The notes below the pieces were generated by a model, which searched no databases, was not told where the DNA came from, and saw only the letters and a program-made list of their open reading frames with translations. DNA of 64,000 nucleotides from Elusimicrobiales bacterium (lineage in GTDB: Bacteria > Elusimicrobiota > Elusimicrobia > Elusimicrobiales > UBA9959). The stretch is from NCBI GenBank assembly GCA_028688015.1, contig JAQTZB010000002.1, positions 310,001 to 374,000 of the forward strand, written 5' to 3'. Below are positions 25,332 to 34,184 of this stretch, piece by piece. The position numbers were made by a program, and so were the translations under genes. The number at the start of each line of letters is the position of its first letter. Position 1 is the first letter of the stretch.

Positions 25332-25580
25332 TTACTTCGCGGTCTTGACTATCTTTTCCAGTACTTTAGCCAGCTGGTCGGAGCAGGAGGTGGGCTTGTC
25401 GCCGCAGGTAATGCCTTTTAGCTTGGCGGCGGCCTCTTTCACCTTCATCCCCTCAAGCAGCAGGGCCAGTGCCTTCAGGTTGCCGGGGCAGCCCCTGTAG
25501 AACTTCACGTCTTTCAGCCTGCCGCCCACGACCTTAAAAGAGACTTCCTTGGAACAGACGCCTTCGAGTTTGTGTTTCAT
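25332..25580 (-). CDS. TSCPD-domain protein
   Basis: 82 residues. The pattern VCSKEVSFKVVGGRLKDVKFYRGCPGNLKAL..LLEGMKVKEAAAKLKGITCGDKPTSCSDQLAKVL is the TSCPD domain. Four conserved cysteines (GVCS, GCPG, ITCG, TSCSDQ) probably bind a metal. The same domain occurs at the C-terminus of some ribonucleotide reductases, but stand-alone forms have no proven role. It starts one base after the pheT stop and is therefore the last gene of the operon. Confidence 0.88.
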   Translation of the reverse strand: MKHKLEGVCSKEVSFKVVGGRLKDVKFYRGCPGNLKALALLLEGMKVKEAAAKLKGITCGDKPTSCSDQLAKVLEKIVKTAK

Positions 25581-25581
25581 T

Positions 25582-27969
25582 TCAGGCGCGCAGCTTGGCG
25601 CCGAAGTTCTTGGCGAGCTTGTCGAGGATGGCGGTCATGCGCAGGCCCACCTCGGCGTCGTTAAGCGTCTTCTCCATCGAGGAGAAGGTGAACCGGATAG
25701 TCAGGCTGCGCTGTCCGGCGGGAATGTTCTTGCCCTTGTAGACGTCCACCAGCCGCGCGGACGCGAGGTCCTGCACGCCTGAGAAGGAGCGCTCGAGGTC
25801 GTACCACTCGTGCCGTTCTTCCAGCACTATGGACAGGTCGCGCCAGTTCTGCGGGAACGCCGAGACCGGCTTGACCTTGGCTATCTTCTGCCAGAACTCG
25901 GTCTTGCCGGCGGCGGCCAGGCCGGACAGCGGGATCTCGAACCAGAAGAGCCCGGTGTCCTTCAGGTCGGAGGCGGCGCAGGCGGCCTGGGAGAGCCTGC
26001 CCAGGAAGCCGGCGGAGCCGCCGCCCAGCTTCATCTCCAGGCACAGGCCCGGCTGGAAATAGGCGGGGGCTTTCTTCGGCTTCTCGTAGCGGAAACCGCT
26101 GCGGCCGGCGAACAGCCTGTTCAGCACGCCCTTGAGCGCGTAGAAGTCGGCCGCGCCGGCTGCGCGCTGCCAGAAGCCCTCTTCGGGGAAAGGCCCGCAG
26201 ACCAGGCCGGCGCAGTACACTTCCTCGGCCTTGCCCGCGTCCTTGCGCGCGTAGGCGGTGCCCAGCTCGAACAGCAGCGCCCCGTCGCGGCCGCGGTTGA
26301 GGTTGTAGCGCAAAGCTTTCAGCAGGCCCGGCAGCAGCGACGGGCGCAGGTACTGGTAGTCGGAGGAGAGCGGGTTCTTAAGCTCCAGCGCCTCCTCCGG
26401 GGCCAGGCCGCAGACCTTCAGCTCTTTGGCCGAGACGAAATCGTAGTTGTAGGCCTCGCTGAAGCCGAGCCCGGCCAGCGTATTGCGAAGCTCGGTGGTC
26501 ACGGCCCACAGCGGCGTGACGGTGGAAGGGCGCATCGGCATGTTCGAGGCGGAAGGGATAACGTCGTAGCCGACGTAGCGGGCCACTTCCTCGGCCACAT
26601 CGTTGATGATCTCGATGTCCTGCCGGTAGGAGGGCACCGTGAACTGCCACGGCTTGCTTTCCTTCAGGTCCGGCTGGAACGCCTTCAGGCACGCGAAGAT
26701 CTCGCCGTCCACTATGCCGGTGCCCAGGAGGGCGTTCACGCGGGCAGGGTCCACGCCTATCACCGGGGGCTGGTATTTCACGGGGTAATTGTCGCTGACC
26801 TGCTCCACCTTCGCTCCGGGCACGGCCTCGAGGATGAGGCCGGCCAGGCGGCGGGCCGCCTTCAGCGGCAGCTCGGGGTCCGTGCCGCGCTCGAAGCGGT
26901 AGGAGGACTCGCTCTTTATGCCGGAGGCCTTGGAGGCCAGGCGCACGGTGGAAGGCTTGAAGCGCGCGGATTCAATAAGGATCAAGTCGGTCTCTTCGGA
27001 GACCGAGGAGTCCAGGCCGCCCATCACGCCGGCCAGCGCCACGGGCCTGGAGGCGTCGGCGATCACCATCATGCCCGGGTCCAATTTAAGATCCTGGCCG
27101 TCCAGCGTCTTGAGCATCTCTCCGGGCAGGGCCTTGCGGACTATAATGGCCGGGCCGCCGAGTTTGGCGACGTCGAAGCAGTGTGTCGGCTGGCCGAGCT
27201 CGTACATGACATAGTTGGAAACGTCTATCAGGAGGCTGCCCTTGGGGTTGGAGCCCATCGCGCGCAGGCGCGCGGCCATCCACTCGGGCGTCCTGGCGCC
27301 TTTCACGCCCTTCATAACGATGGCGCCGTAGCGCGGGCAGAGGTCGGGCACCTTGACCTCTACGGGTACCGCAGCGCCGGCCGCGTCCAGCGCGGGCACG
27401 GCGGGCGCTTTCAGCCTGAGGCCGTAGAACAGGCAGAGGTCGCGGGCGATGGCGTAATGAGACAGCGCGTAGCCCTGGTTGGCCGTGATCTCTATCTCTA
27501 GCAGGTAGTCGGCCTTCGGGAAAAGGGCGGAGGCGTCCACGCCGACTTCGGCGGCGTCGGAGAGCACCAGGATGCCGGAATTGTCGTAACCTTCCAGGCC
27601 CAGCTCCCCGGCGGAGCAGATCATGCCCTCGGACTCCACGCCGCGGATCTTGGCTTTCTTCAGCTCGCCCTCGGCGAGCTGCGCGCCCACCTTGGCGAAA
27701 GGTATCTTCTGGCCCACGGCGATGTTCTTAGCGCCGCAGACCACGCGCATGGTGGCGCGCCCGTCGTGCACGTCGACCAGCGCCAGCTTGTCGGCGTTCG
27801 GGTGCTTGTCGATCTTCAGGATCTGGCCCACGCAGACGCCGGAGAAGGCCGCGCCGGTCTTGCGCACTTCCTCCACCTTCAGGCCCACGCGGGCCAGTTT
27901 GGCCGCCAGGTCCTGGGGCGGAGGCGGATTCTCTATGAAGTCTGCCAGCCAGGAATAAAGGATGTTCAT
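25582..27969 (-). CDS. pheT: Phenylalanyl-tRNA synthetase beta subunit
   Basis: 795 residues, the full bacterial form. The N-terminal tRNA-binding OB domain (~40-150) has GVCVGQILKIDKHPNADKLALVDV. B3/B4 editing, B5 and core domains follow, with ESSYRFERGTDPELPLKAARR and VSNYVMYELGQPTHCFD. The C-terminal FDX-ACB anticodon-binding domain (~700-795) is intact. It forms an alpha2beta2 enzyme with PheS that attaches phenylalanine to tRNA-Phe and edits mischarged tyrosine. pheS ends immediately before it. Confidence 0.98.
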   Translation of the reverse strand: MNILYSWLADFIENPPPPQDLAAKLARVGLKVEEVRKTGAAFSGVCVGQILKIDKHPNADKLALVDVHDGRATMRVVCGAKNIAVGQKIPFAKVGAQLAEGELKKAKIRGVESEGMICSAGELGLEGYDNSGILVLSDAAEVGVDASALFPKADYLLEIEITANQGYALSHYAIARDLCLFYGLRLKAPAVPALDAAGAAVPVEVKVPDLCPRYGAIVMKGVKGARTPEWMAARLRAMGSNPKGSLLIDVSNYVMYELGQPTHCFDVAKLGGPAIIVRKALPGEMLKTLDGQDLKLDPGMMVIADASRPVALAGVMGGLDSSVSEETDLILIESARFKPSTVRLASKASGIKSESSYRFERGTDPELPLKAARRLAGLILEAVPGAKVEQVSDNYPVKYQPPVIGVDPARVNALLGTGIVDGEIFACLKAFQPDLKESKPWQFTVPSYRQDIEIINDVAEEVARYVGYDVIPSASNMPMRPSTVTPLWAVTTELRNTLAGLGFSEAYNYDFVSAKELKVCGLAPEEALELKNPLSSDYQYLRPSLLPGLLKALRYNLNRGRDGALLFELGTAYARKDAGKAEEVYCAGLVCGPFPEEGFWQRAAGAADFYALKGVLNRLFAGRSGFRYEKPKKAPAYFQPGLCLEMKLGGGSAGFLGRLSQAACAASDLKDTGLFWFEIPLSGLAAAGKTEFWQKIAKVKPVSAFPQNWRDLSIVLEERHEWYDLERSFSGVQDLASARLVDVYKGKNIPAGQRSLTIRFTFSSMEKTLNDAEVGLRMTAILDKLAKNFGAKLRA

Positions 27970-29013
27970 TTACTGTACCTGTTTGAGGATGCGGAGGTCG
28001 TTCTCGTAGAGCATGCGCATGTCGCTGATGCCGTAGAGCAGCATGGCGAAGCGCTCTATGCCCGCGCCGAAGGCGAAGCCGCTCCACTTCTCGGGGTCGT
28101 ACTTGCAGGCCTTCAGCACGTTGGGGTGCACCAGGCCCGCGCCCATGACCTCCAGCCAGCCGGAGCCCTTGCACACGGGGCAGCGCCCCGCGCCGGACTT
28201 GCAGAAGACGCAGCTCATGTCCACCTCGGCGCCCGGCTCGACGAACGGGAAGTAGGACGGGTTGAAGCGGGTCTTCACGCCGGAGCCGAACAGGTCCTTC
28301 ATGAAGGCGTCAACGGTCCACTTCAGGTCGGCCATGCTGACGCCGCGGTCGACGTAGAGGCCCTCTATCTGGTGAAAAGCGAACGAGTGGCTGGCGTCCA
28401 CGGCCTCGGAGCGGAACACGCGGCCCGTGTGGAACACGCGGATCGGCGGCTCCTGCTTTTCCATGGCGCGGATCTGCGCGTTGGAGGTATGGGTTCGCAG
28501 GAGCAGGAACTTGCCGGCGGCATCCTTGGCGTCTACGTAAAAAGTGTCCTGCATGTCGCGCGCGGGATGGTACTGAGGGAAGTTCAGCGCCTCGAAATTA
28601 TGATAATCGTCTTCCACGAGAGGCGAGTCCGCCATGGTGAAGCCGAGCTTCAGGAAGCCCTCGGCCAGGCGGTTCATAGTCGCGGTGAGCGGGTGCAGGC
28701 TGCCCTTGGGAAAGGGCTGCCCGGGCAGCGTCAGGTCTATGGACGCGGCGGCGGAAGCGGCGGCCGGGGCCGCGCCCTTAAGCTCGGCGAGCTTCGCTTC
28801 CATCTCCGTCTTGGCGTTATTGCCCAGCGCTCCCAGCGGCTTGCGCTCCTCGAGCGGGATGTCTTTCAGGTCCCGCAGCAGCAGCGCCAGCTCGCCCTTG
28901 CGGCCGAGGAAGCGCAGCTCCAGCGCCGCGGCGTCCGCGGGCACGTTGGCTATAGATGCGGAAAAACTGTCCCGTACTGCGGACAGTTTTTCCTTCCACT
29001 CCGTGGCGTTCAC
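27970..29013 (-). CDS. pheS: Phenylalanyl-tRNA synthetase alpha subunit
   Basis: 347 residues. An N-terminal coiled coil (1-85) precedes the class II catalytic domain with motif 2 RVFHTGRVFRSEAVDASHSFAFHQIEGLYVD (long loop) and motif 3 GFAFGAGIERFAMLLYGI. A Cys cluster before motif 3 (SCVFCKSGAGRCPVCKGSGW, C-x2-C and C-x2-C) is a zinc-binding insertion known in many PheS proteins. It lies between rplT and pheT in the classical order. Confidence 0.98.
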   Translation of the reverse strand: MNATEWKEKLSAVRDSFSASIANVPADAAALELRFLGRKGELALLLRDLKDIPLEERKPLGALGNNAKTEMEAKLAELKGAAPAAASAAASIDLTLPGQPFPKGSLHPLTATMNRLAEGFLKLGFTMADSPLVEDDYHNFEALNFPQYHPARDMQDTFYVDAKDAAGKFLLLRTHTSNAQIRAMEKQEPPIRVFHTGRVFRSEAVDASHSFAFHQIEGLYVDRGVSMADLKWTVDAFMKDLFGSGVKTRFNPSYFPFVEPGAEVDMSCVFCKSGAGRCPVCKGSGWLEVMGAGLVHPNVLKACKYDPEKWSGFAFGAGIERFAMLLYGISDMRMLYENDLRILKQVQ

Positions 29014-29022
29014 GGCGTGACC

Positions 29023-29406
29023 TTAGCGCTCGGTACCGACGAGTTTCTTGACGGTAGGGATGGCTTTCTTCGCGATCTCGGCCAGCTGCTTGAAAGACTG
29101 CGGGTCGCGGATGGCGATCTCGGAAAGCATCTTGCGGTTCAGCTGGATGTTGGCCTTGTGCAGGCCGTCCATGAACCGGCTGTAAGACAGCCCCTCTTCG
29201 CGGGCGGCGGCGTTAAGGCGGACTATCCAGAGCTGGCGGATGTCGCCCTTCTTGTCGCGGCGGTGGATATAGGCCGTGGTCAGGGATTTCTTGACCTGCT
29301 GCGTGGCCTGGCGGAGGCGGTTGCCCTTATTGCCGTAATAGCCCTTGGAGAGCTTTAAAATCCTCTTCTTACGTTTGTTGCGCGCTACACTGTATTTTAT
29401 TCTCAT
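29023..29406 (-). CDS. rplT: 50S ribosomal protein L20
   Basis: 127 residues; the usual length is ~118 and the C-terminal extension is slight. RNKRKKRILKLSKGYYGNKGNRLRQATQQVKKSLTTAYIHRRDKKGDIRQLWIVRLNAAAREEGLSYSRFM is typical. L20 binds 23S rRNA early in assembly and in many bacteria represses the infC-rpmI-rplT mRNA. It sits in the standard rpmI-rplT-pheS order. Confidence 0.98.
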   Translation of the reverse strand: MRIKYSVARNKRKKRILKLSKGYYGNKGNRLRQATQQVKKSLTTAYIHRRDKKGDIRQLWIVRLNAAAREEGLSYSRFMDGLHKANIQLNRKMLSEIAIRDPQSFKQLAEIAKKAIPTVKKLVGTER

Positions 29407-29451
29407 ATTGCTGCTCCGACCCGGTTAAAGGGGGCGGCTCCTTTGTTGTTA

Positions 29452-29655
29452 TTAAGCGTACGGCAGGGACTGCTTCAGCACGCGGCCCTCGGCGGAGTTC
29501 TTCTCCTCCACCTTGGCGGTGCGCAGGTTGCGGCCGCGCTTGGCCGACATCCCGGTGAGCAGGTGGCGCAGGCCGGCTTTCCGGTGCAGCCATTTACCCG
29601 AGACGGTTTTCTTAAATCTTTTTTTCGCGCCGCTGTGGGATTTCATTTTAGGCAT
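29452..29655 (-). CDS. rpmI: 50S ribosomal protein L35
   Basis: 67 residues: [22 protein letters not shown] and [18 protein letters not shown] are diagnostic. It is located between infC and rplT as usual. The gap to infC is about 70 bases. Confidence 0.98.
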   Translation of the reverse strand: MPKMKSHSGAKKRFKKTVSGKWLHRKAGLRHLLTGMSAKRGRNLRTAKVEEKNSAEGRVLKQSLPYA

Positions 29656-29726
29656 AATTTTCTCTTTATCGGTGATTTCTTCAACTTATCCTGTAATTAT
29701 ATAATTTTCGGGGCGGCTTGGAAAGG

Positions 29727-30344
29727 TCAGCCGGGTTCCTGCTCCGGCTTGGGAGCGGGGGCGGCGGCCGGCTGCTGCGCGCCGAGCAGGGGCTTGGGCG
29801 CGGGCCCGGGGTTCTGCTTGGTGATGTGCGCCGGGGCCAGCATGATGCTCATGCGGTTGCCCATCAGCTGCGGCTTGCCTTCCACTATGCCGACGTTGGC
29901 GAGGTTGTCCTTGATGGACATGAGGATCTCCTCGCCGAGGTTGCGGTGCTGGTTCTCGCGGCCGCGGAACACCACGGTGACGCGCACCTTGTTGTGCTCC
30001 TTGAGGAAAGTCTCGATGTGCTTGACCTTGGTCTGCAGATCGTGCGTGGCGATGCGGGGATTGAGGCGGATCTCCTTGAGCACGCCGGCCTTCTGCTTCT
30101 TGCGGTTCTCGCGGTCCTGCTTCTCTTTCTCGTAGAGGAACTTGGAGAAGTCCATCACCTTGCAGACCGGCGGGTTGGCGTCCGGCGAGATCTCGACGAG
30201 GTCGAGCCCGGCGCCCTTGGCCATGGTGACGGCCTCTATGAGCGGCTTTATGCCCAGCATGGTCCCGTGCATGTCTATCAGGCGCACCTGCGGGGCCGTA
30301 ACGTTCCTGTTTACCCTGATCCGTTTGTCGTTGTGATGATACAA
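29727..30344 (-). CDS. infC: Translation initiation factor IF-3, TTG start
   Basis: 205 residues. The N-domain (VRLIDMHGTMLGIKPLIEAVTMAKGAGLDLVEISPDANPPVCKVMDFSKFLYEKEK) and C-domain (IRLNPRIATHDLQTKVKHIETFLKEHNKVRVTVVFRGRE) are complete. A Pro/Ala-rich tail of ~25 residues is extra. The only codon with a well-placed ribosome site (AGGAGG, 7 bases) is TTG at 30344. infC often uses a rare start codon (AUU in E. coli) so that IF-3 represses its own synthesis. Hairpins in the 91-base leader (GGCGG-CTTTTT-CCGCC) may add control. The gene lies downstream of the nitrogenase-like pair on the same strand. Confidence 0.97.
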   Translation of the reverse strand: MYHHNDKRIRVNRNVTAPQVRLIDMHGTMLGIKPLIEAVTMAKGAGLDLVEISPDANPPVCKVMDFSKFLYEKEKQDRENRKKQKAGVLKEIRLNPRIATHDLQTKVKHIETFLKEHNKVRVTVVFRGRENQHRNLGEEILMSIKDNLANVGIVEGKPQLMGNRMSIMLAPAHITKQNPGPAPKPLLGAQQPAAAPAPKPEQEPG

Positions 30345-30435
30345 AACACTGCCTCCTGTGATAAGGCGGAAAAAGCCGCCCTCCGGGTTTCTCTTCCCGG
30401 TACCTTATATTTTACCTTTTTTCCGGGGTATTAAA

Positions 30436-31701
30436 CTATATACCTCTCAGCCGGTTGAGCAGGCGGGCCGCCAGGACCCTGGCCCCGGCGTAAAAAAAGA
30501 AGGGCTCGTCCGAGAGGCAATGATGCCCGAAAGACGGGAAGCCCAGCTCCACCAGCGGCGCGCCGCCGCAGAGGCCCTCGGTGGCCGCGAAGGAATTGGC
30601 CACGGCCAGGTGGGGCAGCTCGTGGCGGGGCAGGCGCGCCAGGGCCGCCGCCGCCTCGCCGGCGGAAGGGGCGAACAGCAGCTCCGACGGGCGCGGGGCG
30701 CCCAGGGGGCGCTGATCGCAGTCCAGGAAGGCGGCCGAAACCCGCACGCACAGCTCGGCCGCGAAAGAGGAGAAGGCGCAATAGAGATGCGGGTCCCCGG
30801 CGAAAAGCGCGTTCTTGCCGGCCAGCTCCCGCAGGGCCGGATAAATTGCCGCCGCGGCGGCCTTCTCCTCTAAAAGAACTTTTTCAGGCAGCGGGCCGCT
30901 TAAACCCGCGGCCTTGCGTACCGCGGCCAGCCAGGCACTGGTGCCGGCGAGGCCCATGGGCAGGCCGGTCTCCAGCAGTTTGGCGCCTGTGCGGCGCGCC
31001 AGCACCCGGGCGGCCTTCCTGCCATAAGGAAGGGAGACCACCAGCCCGGCTTCGCCCGCGCGGGAGAGCCCCGCGCAATCCCCCCCGGACGGCCAGACGG
31101 AAACCAGTTCCAGCCCGGCCAGGCCCAGCAGCCGCTTCATTTCCTTGAGATTGGCGGCGTGATCGAATTCATTGCGGTCCGGGAAATAGCCGCAGACGGC
31201 CACTTTCTTGCGGCTCTTTTTGCCGGTCAGGGGCAACACCCCGGCCAGCGCGGCCAGGGTGCCGTCGTAGCCGTCGAGCCAGTCCGCCTCCATGGACAGG
31301 GCAGGCACGCCCGCCACGGGCACGCTGGCGCTCACGGAGGCGGCCAGGCCCTGGTAGTCCATGCCGGCCAGGCGGCAGAAAGGCAGGCCAGTCACCGCTA
31401 TGGCCCCGAACCTGCCGCTCCCGGCCATGCCGGCCAGCGCGGCGGCCAGCCGCTTGTCCGGGTTCTTGTGCGGGCTGTGCGGGCTGAAGGTGGTGCAGAC
31501 GGCGCGGTGCTCGCCGTCGCCGGAGAGCAGCGTGGAGAAGAGGTCGTGGTTGGCTATCATGTAGGCCTTGCTCATCACGCAGTACAGCCCGTCCACCACG
31601 GCGCAGAGGTCGCTGACCGCGTTGGCGGCCAGGAAATAGCCCATCAGGTAGGGCATGGTATAAGCTTTCTTAAAGGTTTTTTCCGGCGAGGTATTTTGCA
31701 T
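30436..31701 (-). CDS. Nitrogenase component-1-like protein (NifD/NifK/BchN/CfbD superfamily), divergent
   Basis: 421 residues. Signs of the component-1 fold are PVAGVPALSMEADWLDGYDGTLAAL (~128-152, the 'tP.f.g...GYd.al' segment), KVAVCGYFPDRNEFDHAANLKEMKRLLGLAGLELVSVW (~166-203) and the C-terminal LVELGFPSFGHHCLSDEPFFFYAGARVLAARLLNRL. C33 or C41, C69 and C109 have spacing compatible with cluster ligands. It lacks obvious NifD FeMo-cofactor residues, so it is not a nitrogenase. It overlaps the upstream NifH-fusion gene by 32 bases. An alternative start at ATG 31656 would avoid the overlap. Probable partner subunit of that fusion; substrate unknown. Confidence 0.8.
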   Translation of the reverse strand: MQNTSPEKTFKKAYTMPYLMGYFLAANAVSDLCAVVDGLYCVMSKAYMIANHDLFSTLLSGDGEHRAVCTTFSPHSPHKNPDKRLAAALAGMAGSGRFGAIAVTGLPFCRLAGMDYQGLAASVSASVPVAGVPALSMEADWLDGYDGTLAALAGVLPLTGKKSRKKVAVCGYFPDRNEFDHAANLKEMKRLLGLAGLELVSVWPSGGDCAGLSRAGEAGLVVSLPYGRKAARVLARRTGAKLLETGLPMGLAGTSAWLAAVRKAAGLSGPLPEKVLLEEKAAAAAIYPALRELAGKNALFAGDPHLYCAFSSFAAELCVRVSAAFLDCDQRPLGAPRPSELLFAPSAGEAAAALARLPRHELPHLAVANSFAATEGLCGGAPLVELGFPSFGHHCLSDEPFFFYAGARVLAARLLNRLRGI

Positions 31702-34171
31702 TGAAATCCCAGCGGCAGAGCCGCAGCAGCAGGTCCAGCGTGGCGACGGCGCCGGCGAAGCCCGGAGAGAACTGAGCCGAGGAGAAAGAGGTGCGGCCCG
31801 CCTCGGCCGCGCGCGGGTCCAGCGGGATATCGGAGTAGACCAGGCTAGAACGCGGACCGGAGGCCAGCAGGCGGCGCAGGCCGGGAGGATCGCGGAAGAA
31901 GCTCAGTTTCGCTCCGCGCTGGGCGGCCGGCAGGGCGCGCAAGGCCGCGCGGGCGGCGGGAGCGTCTTTCTCCGGGACCAGGAAAGCCAGTGAGAAGCCG
32001 GCCTCGGCCAGGAAAGACAACACCGGCACGCCGCAGACCAGGGCGCCCCCGTCGAGTCGGGCCAACTGCTCCCCTTCGCACACAAAAACCGCAGAGCAGC
32101 CTGCGGCGCCGGCGGCCAGGCGGGCATAGTCCCGGGAGAGTTCCGCGGGCGGGGCGGACCGCCGGCCCGGTTTGCGGCCCAGCGCTTTAAAGATAGCTTC
32201 CAGCCAAAACTTCGAGGCGGCCAGGCCGTAGGGAGCACGCGGGCAGGCCCACTTCAAGCCGGCGGCGTCGAAGGCCTGCGAGAACACGGGGTCCGGCGCC
32301 GGCAGCACCTGCAGTTTGGAAACCGCCATCGCGGAGTAAGGGTTCCCCCCGGCGGGTGCGAAAGTGAGGCCGGCACCCGACAGCAGTTCCTCCAGGGCGC
32401 TCCGCGAAGGCCCCTGCCAGGCCAGGTTCACGTCGTAGCGGCGCGCAGGCTTGCCCAGTGCGCGCAGGCGGCGCGCCATGTAGGAGGCGCGCGCGCGCGC
32501 TTTTTCCGGGCCTGCGGAGTTGAAGGTATTGAAATTTTCCCGCACTATCTCTACCGCGCCCGCGGCGGCCGCTTTTTCCACGCAGGGGGCCAGGTCCGTA
32601 GCCAGCAGCATCGGGGAGCAGGTATTATAAAATTCCACCAGCCCGCCGCGGCCGGCCACCTTTGCCGCGGCGGCGAGCGAACGCTCCACTTTGACGGCGT
32701 CGCCCCGCACCGCTTCGGCGTAGGTAAAGCCGGTACTGAAAAGAAGTTCGGTTTCCTTGGGCAGGGCGGGGCCCGACGGGCCGGCCACCCCGCCGGTCAG
32801 GCCGCCCCTGGCCTTTTGGTAGGCGCTCAGCGGCGTCTGCTCGCAGCTGCTGAAGCGGCATTCCTCGTCGCCGTGCTCCAGCAGCACGGTACCGGGCGGC
32901 ACAAAAGCCTCGTCGGCCCCGGGCAGGATGAAACTGCTCCACTGCCCGAGTTCCAGCTCGGCGTCAGCCACCCGCCCGCCGGCCTCGGCTCCGGCGCGGA
33001 CAAAGCGGGTCCAGCCGGCGCCGCCGTCTGAATTTTGACCGGCCGCGTCGGCCCGGCCGCCAAAAGCCCTGATGATCTCTTCGAACTTTAAGAAGGAAAC
33101 GGCGGCGGCGGACGCTTCCAGCTCTTCCCTGGCGGCCGAGCCGTCGCCGCCGGGGCCGAAGCAGACGGCCCAGTCGGAGAACCTGGCCATGCCCTCCCTT
33201 GCGGAATCGAGCGGCGCGATATAGACGTCTCCGGCGCCGCGGAGCCCCGTCCACGAACAGACCACCTGGTCCCCGGAAAGTCCTTTAAGCGAAAAGCCGG
33301 CTCGGCGCAGCGCTTCGGCCGGGGGCAGCGCTTCGGCCGCGGCGGGCCCGGCCCGGCGCTTGGCGGCGCGGCCGGAAGAGAACAACTGCTGCAGTTCCTC
33401 GTCGCCAAGCATCTCGGGCTGTCGGGCGGGCCGCCTGGCGGCGCGGATGGCGGCCACCAGTTTGGCGAGCGCGGCTGAAGCGGGGCTGTCAGGTTCGCAG
33501 GAAGCCACGGGCTTGCGGACGCGCTCGGCGCGGGCCACGGCCGGGTCCCGCGGGATCACGCCCAGCACTTTAGTGCGGGCCGCGGCCGCGAAAGCCTCCG
33601 CCAGGCGCACCCCGCGCGGGTCCTTGGCGTTCACCGCCACGCCGGCCAGCCAGACGCCGTTGCGGGAGTAATTGTTGATCATGCCGACAAGCTTGTTGGC
33701 CGCGTAAATGGAGAGGAGTTCCTCGGAGACCACTATCACGGCCTTGCCGGCCAGGCCGCGGCGCAGCGGCGCGGCGAAGCCGCCGCACACCACGTCGCCC
33801 AGCACGTCGAAGACCGCGGCGCCGTAGCCGTCCTTCTCCAATACGGAAAATTCCTTCATGATGTCGAGCATGGCGCCTATGCCGGCGCCGGCGCAGCCCA
33901 CCCCGGCCTGCGGGCCGCCGGCCTCCACGCAGCTGATGCCGGGGAAAAGCGACGGGTGGATGCTGGCGCGCAGGGCCTGCTCGCCCGAGAAGACGCCGCC
34001 TTCGGCGAAATGAGGGATGCGTCGGCCGGCCAAGGAGAGCGTGGAGTCGCCTTTGGGGTCGCAGCCGACATGCAGGACCTTGGCGCCTTTAGCGGCGAGG
34101 AGCACGGAGACATTGGAGGCGATAGTGCTCTTGCCTATGCCGCCCTTGCCGAAAAAAACCAGGCTGTCCAT
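31670..34171 (-). CDS. NifH-like reductase fused to a component-1-like subunit
   Basis: 833 residues. Residues 1-250 are a NifH/BchL/CfbC-type iron protein: P-loop GKGGIGKST (8-16), GCDPKGDST (36-44), and the two 4Fe-4S ligands C93 (VGCAGAG) and C129 (DVLGDVVCGGFAAPLR). The arginine that follows the first Cys in classical NifH (GCAGRG) is Ala96. A linker and a ~120-residue segment of unknown fold (300-420, RGAGDVYIAPLDSAREGMARFSDW) follow. A component-1-like domain (~430-833) has C438, C443 and C518 (EFYNTCSPMLLATDL). Reductase and component 1 are normally separate chains. An SD is weak. A DUF218 gene lies 13 bases upstream. Confidence 0.85.
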   Translation of the reverse strand: MDSLVFFGKGGIGKSTIASNVSVLLAAKGAKVLHVGCDPKGDSTLSLAGRRIPHFAEGGVFSGEQALRASIHPSLFPGISCVEAGGPQAGVGCAGAGIGAMLDIMKEFSVLEKDGYGAAVFDVLGDVVCGGFAAPLRRGLAGKAVIVVSEELLSIYAANKLVGMINNYSRNGVWLAGVAVNAKDPRGVRLAEAFAAAARTKVLGVIPRDPAVARAERVRKPVASCEPDSPASAALAKLVAAIRAARRPARQPEMLGDEELQQLFSSGRAAKRRAGPAAAEALPPAEALRRAGFSLKGLSGDQVVCSWTGLRGAGDVYIAPLDSAREGMARFSDWAVCFGPGGDGSAAREELEASAAAVSFLKFEEIIRAFGGRADAAGQNSDGGAGWTRFVRAGAEAGGRVADAELELGQWSSFILPGADEAFVPPGTVLLEHGDEECRFSSCEQTPLSAYQKARGGLTGGVAGPSGPALPKETELLFSTGFTYAEAVRGDAVKVERSLAAAAKVAGRGGLVEFYNTCSPMLLATDLAPCVEKAAAAGAVEIVRENFNTFNSAGPEKARARASYMARRLRALGKPARRYDVNLAWQGPSRSALEELLSGAGLTFAPAGGNPYSAMAVSKLQVLPAPDPVFSQAFDAAGLKWACPRAPYGLAASKFWLEAIFKALGRKPGRRSAPPAELSRDYARLAAGAAGCSAVFVCEGEQLARLDGGALVCGVPVLSFLAEAGFSLAFLVPEKDAPAARAALRALPAAQRGAKLSFFRDPPGLRRLLASGPRSSLVYSDIPLDPRAAEAGRTSFSSAQFSPGFAGAVATLDLLLRLCRWDFNAKYLAGKNL

Positions 34172-34184
34172 GGATTGATTTTAC

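Noticed and set aside
30436..34171. True nitrogen-fixing nif cluster
   Set aside because: No NifD cofactor ligands, no nifENB and a fused reductase; the pair belongs to a nitrogenase-like, not nitrogenase, group.
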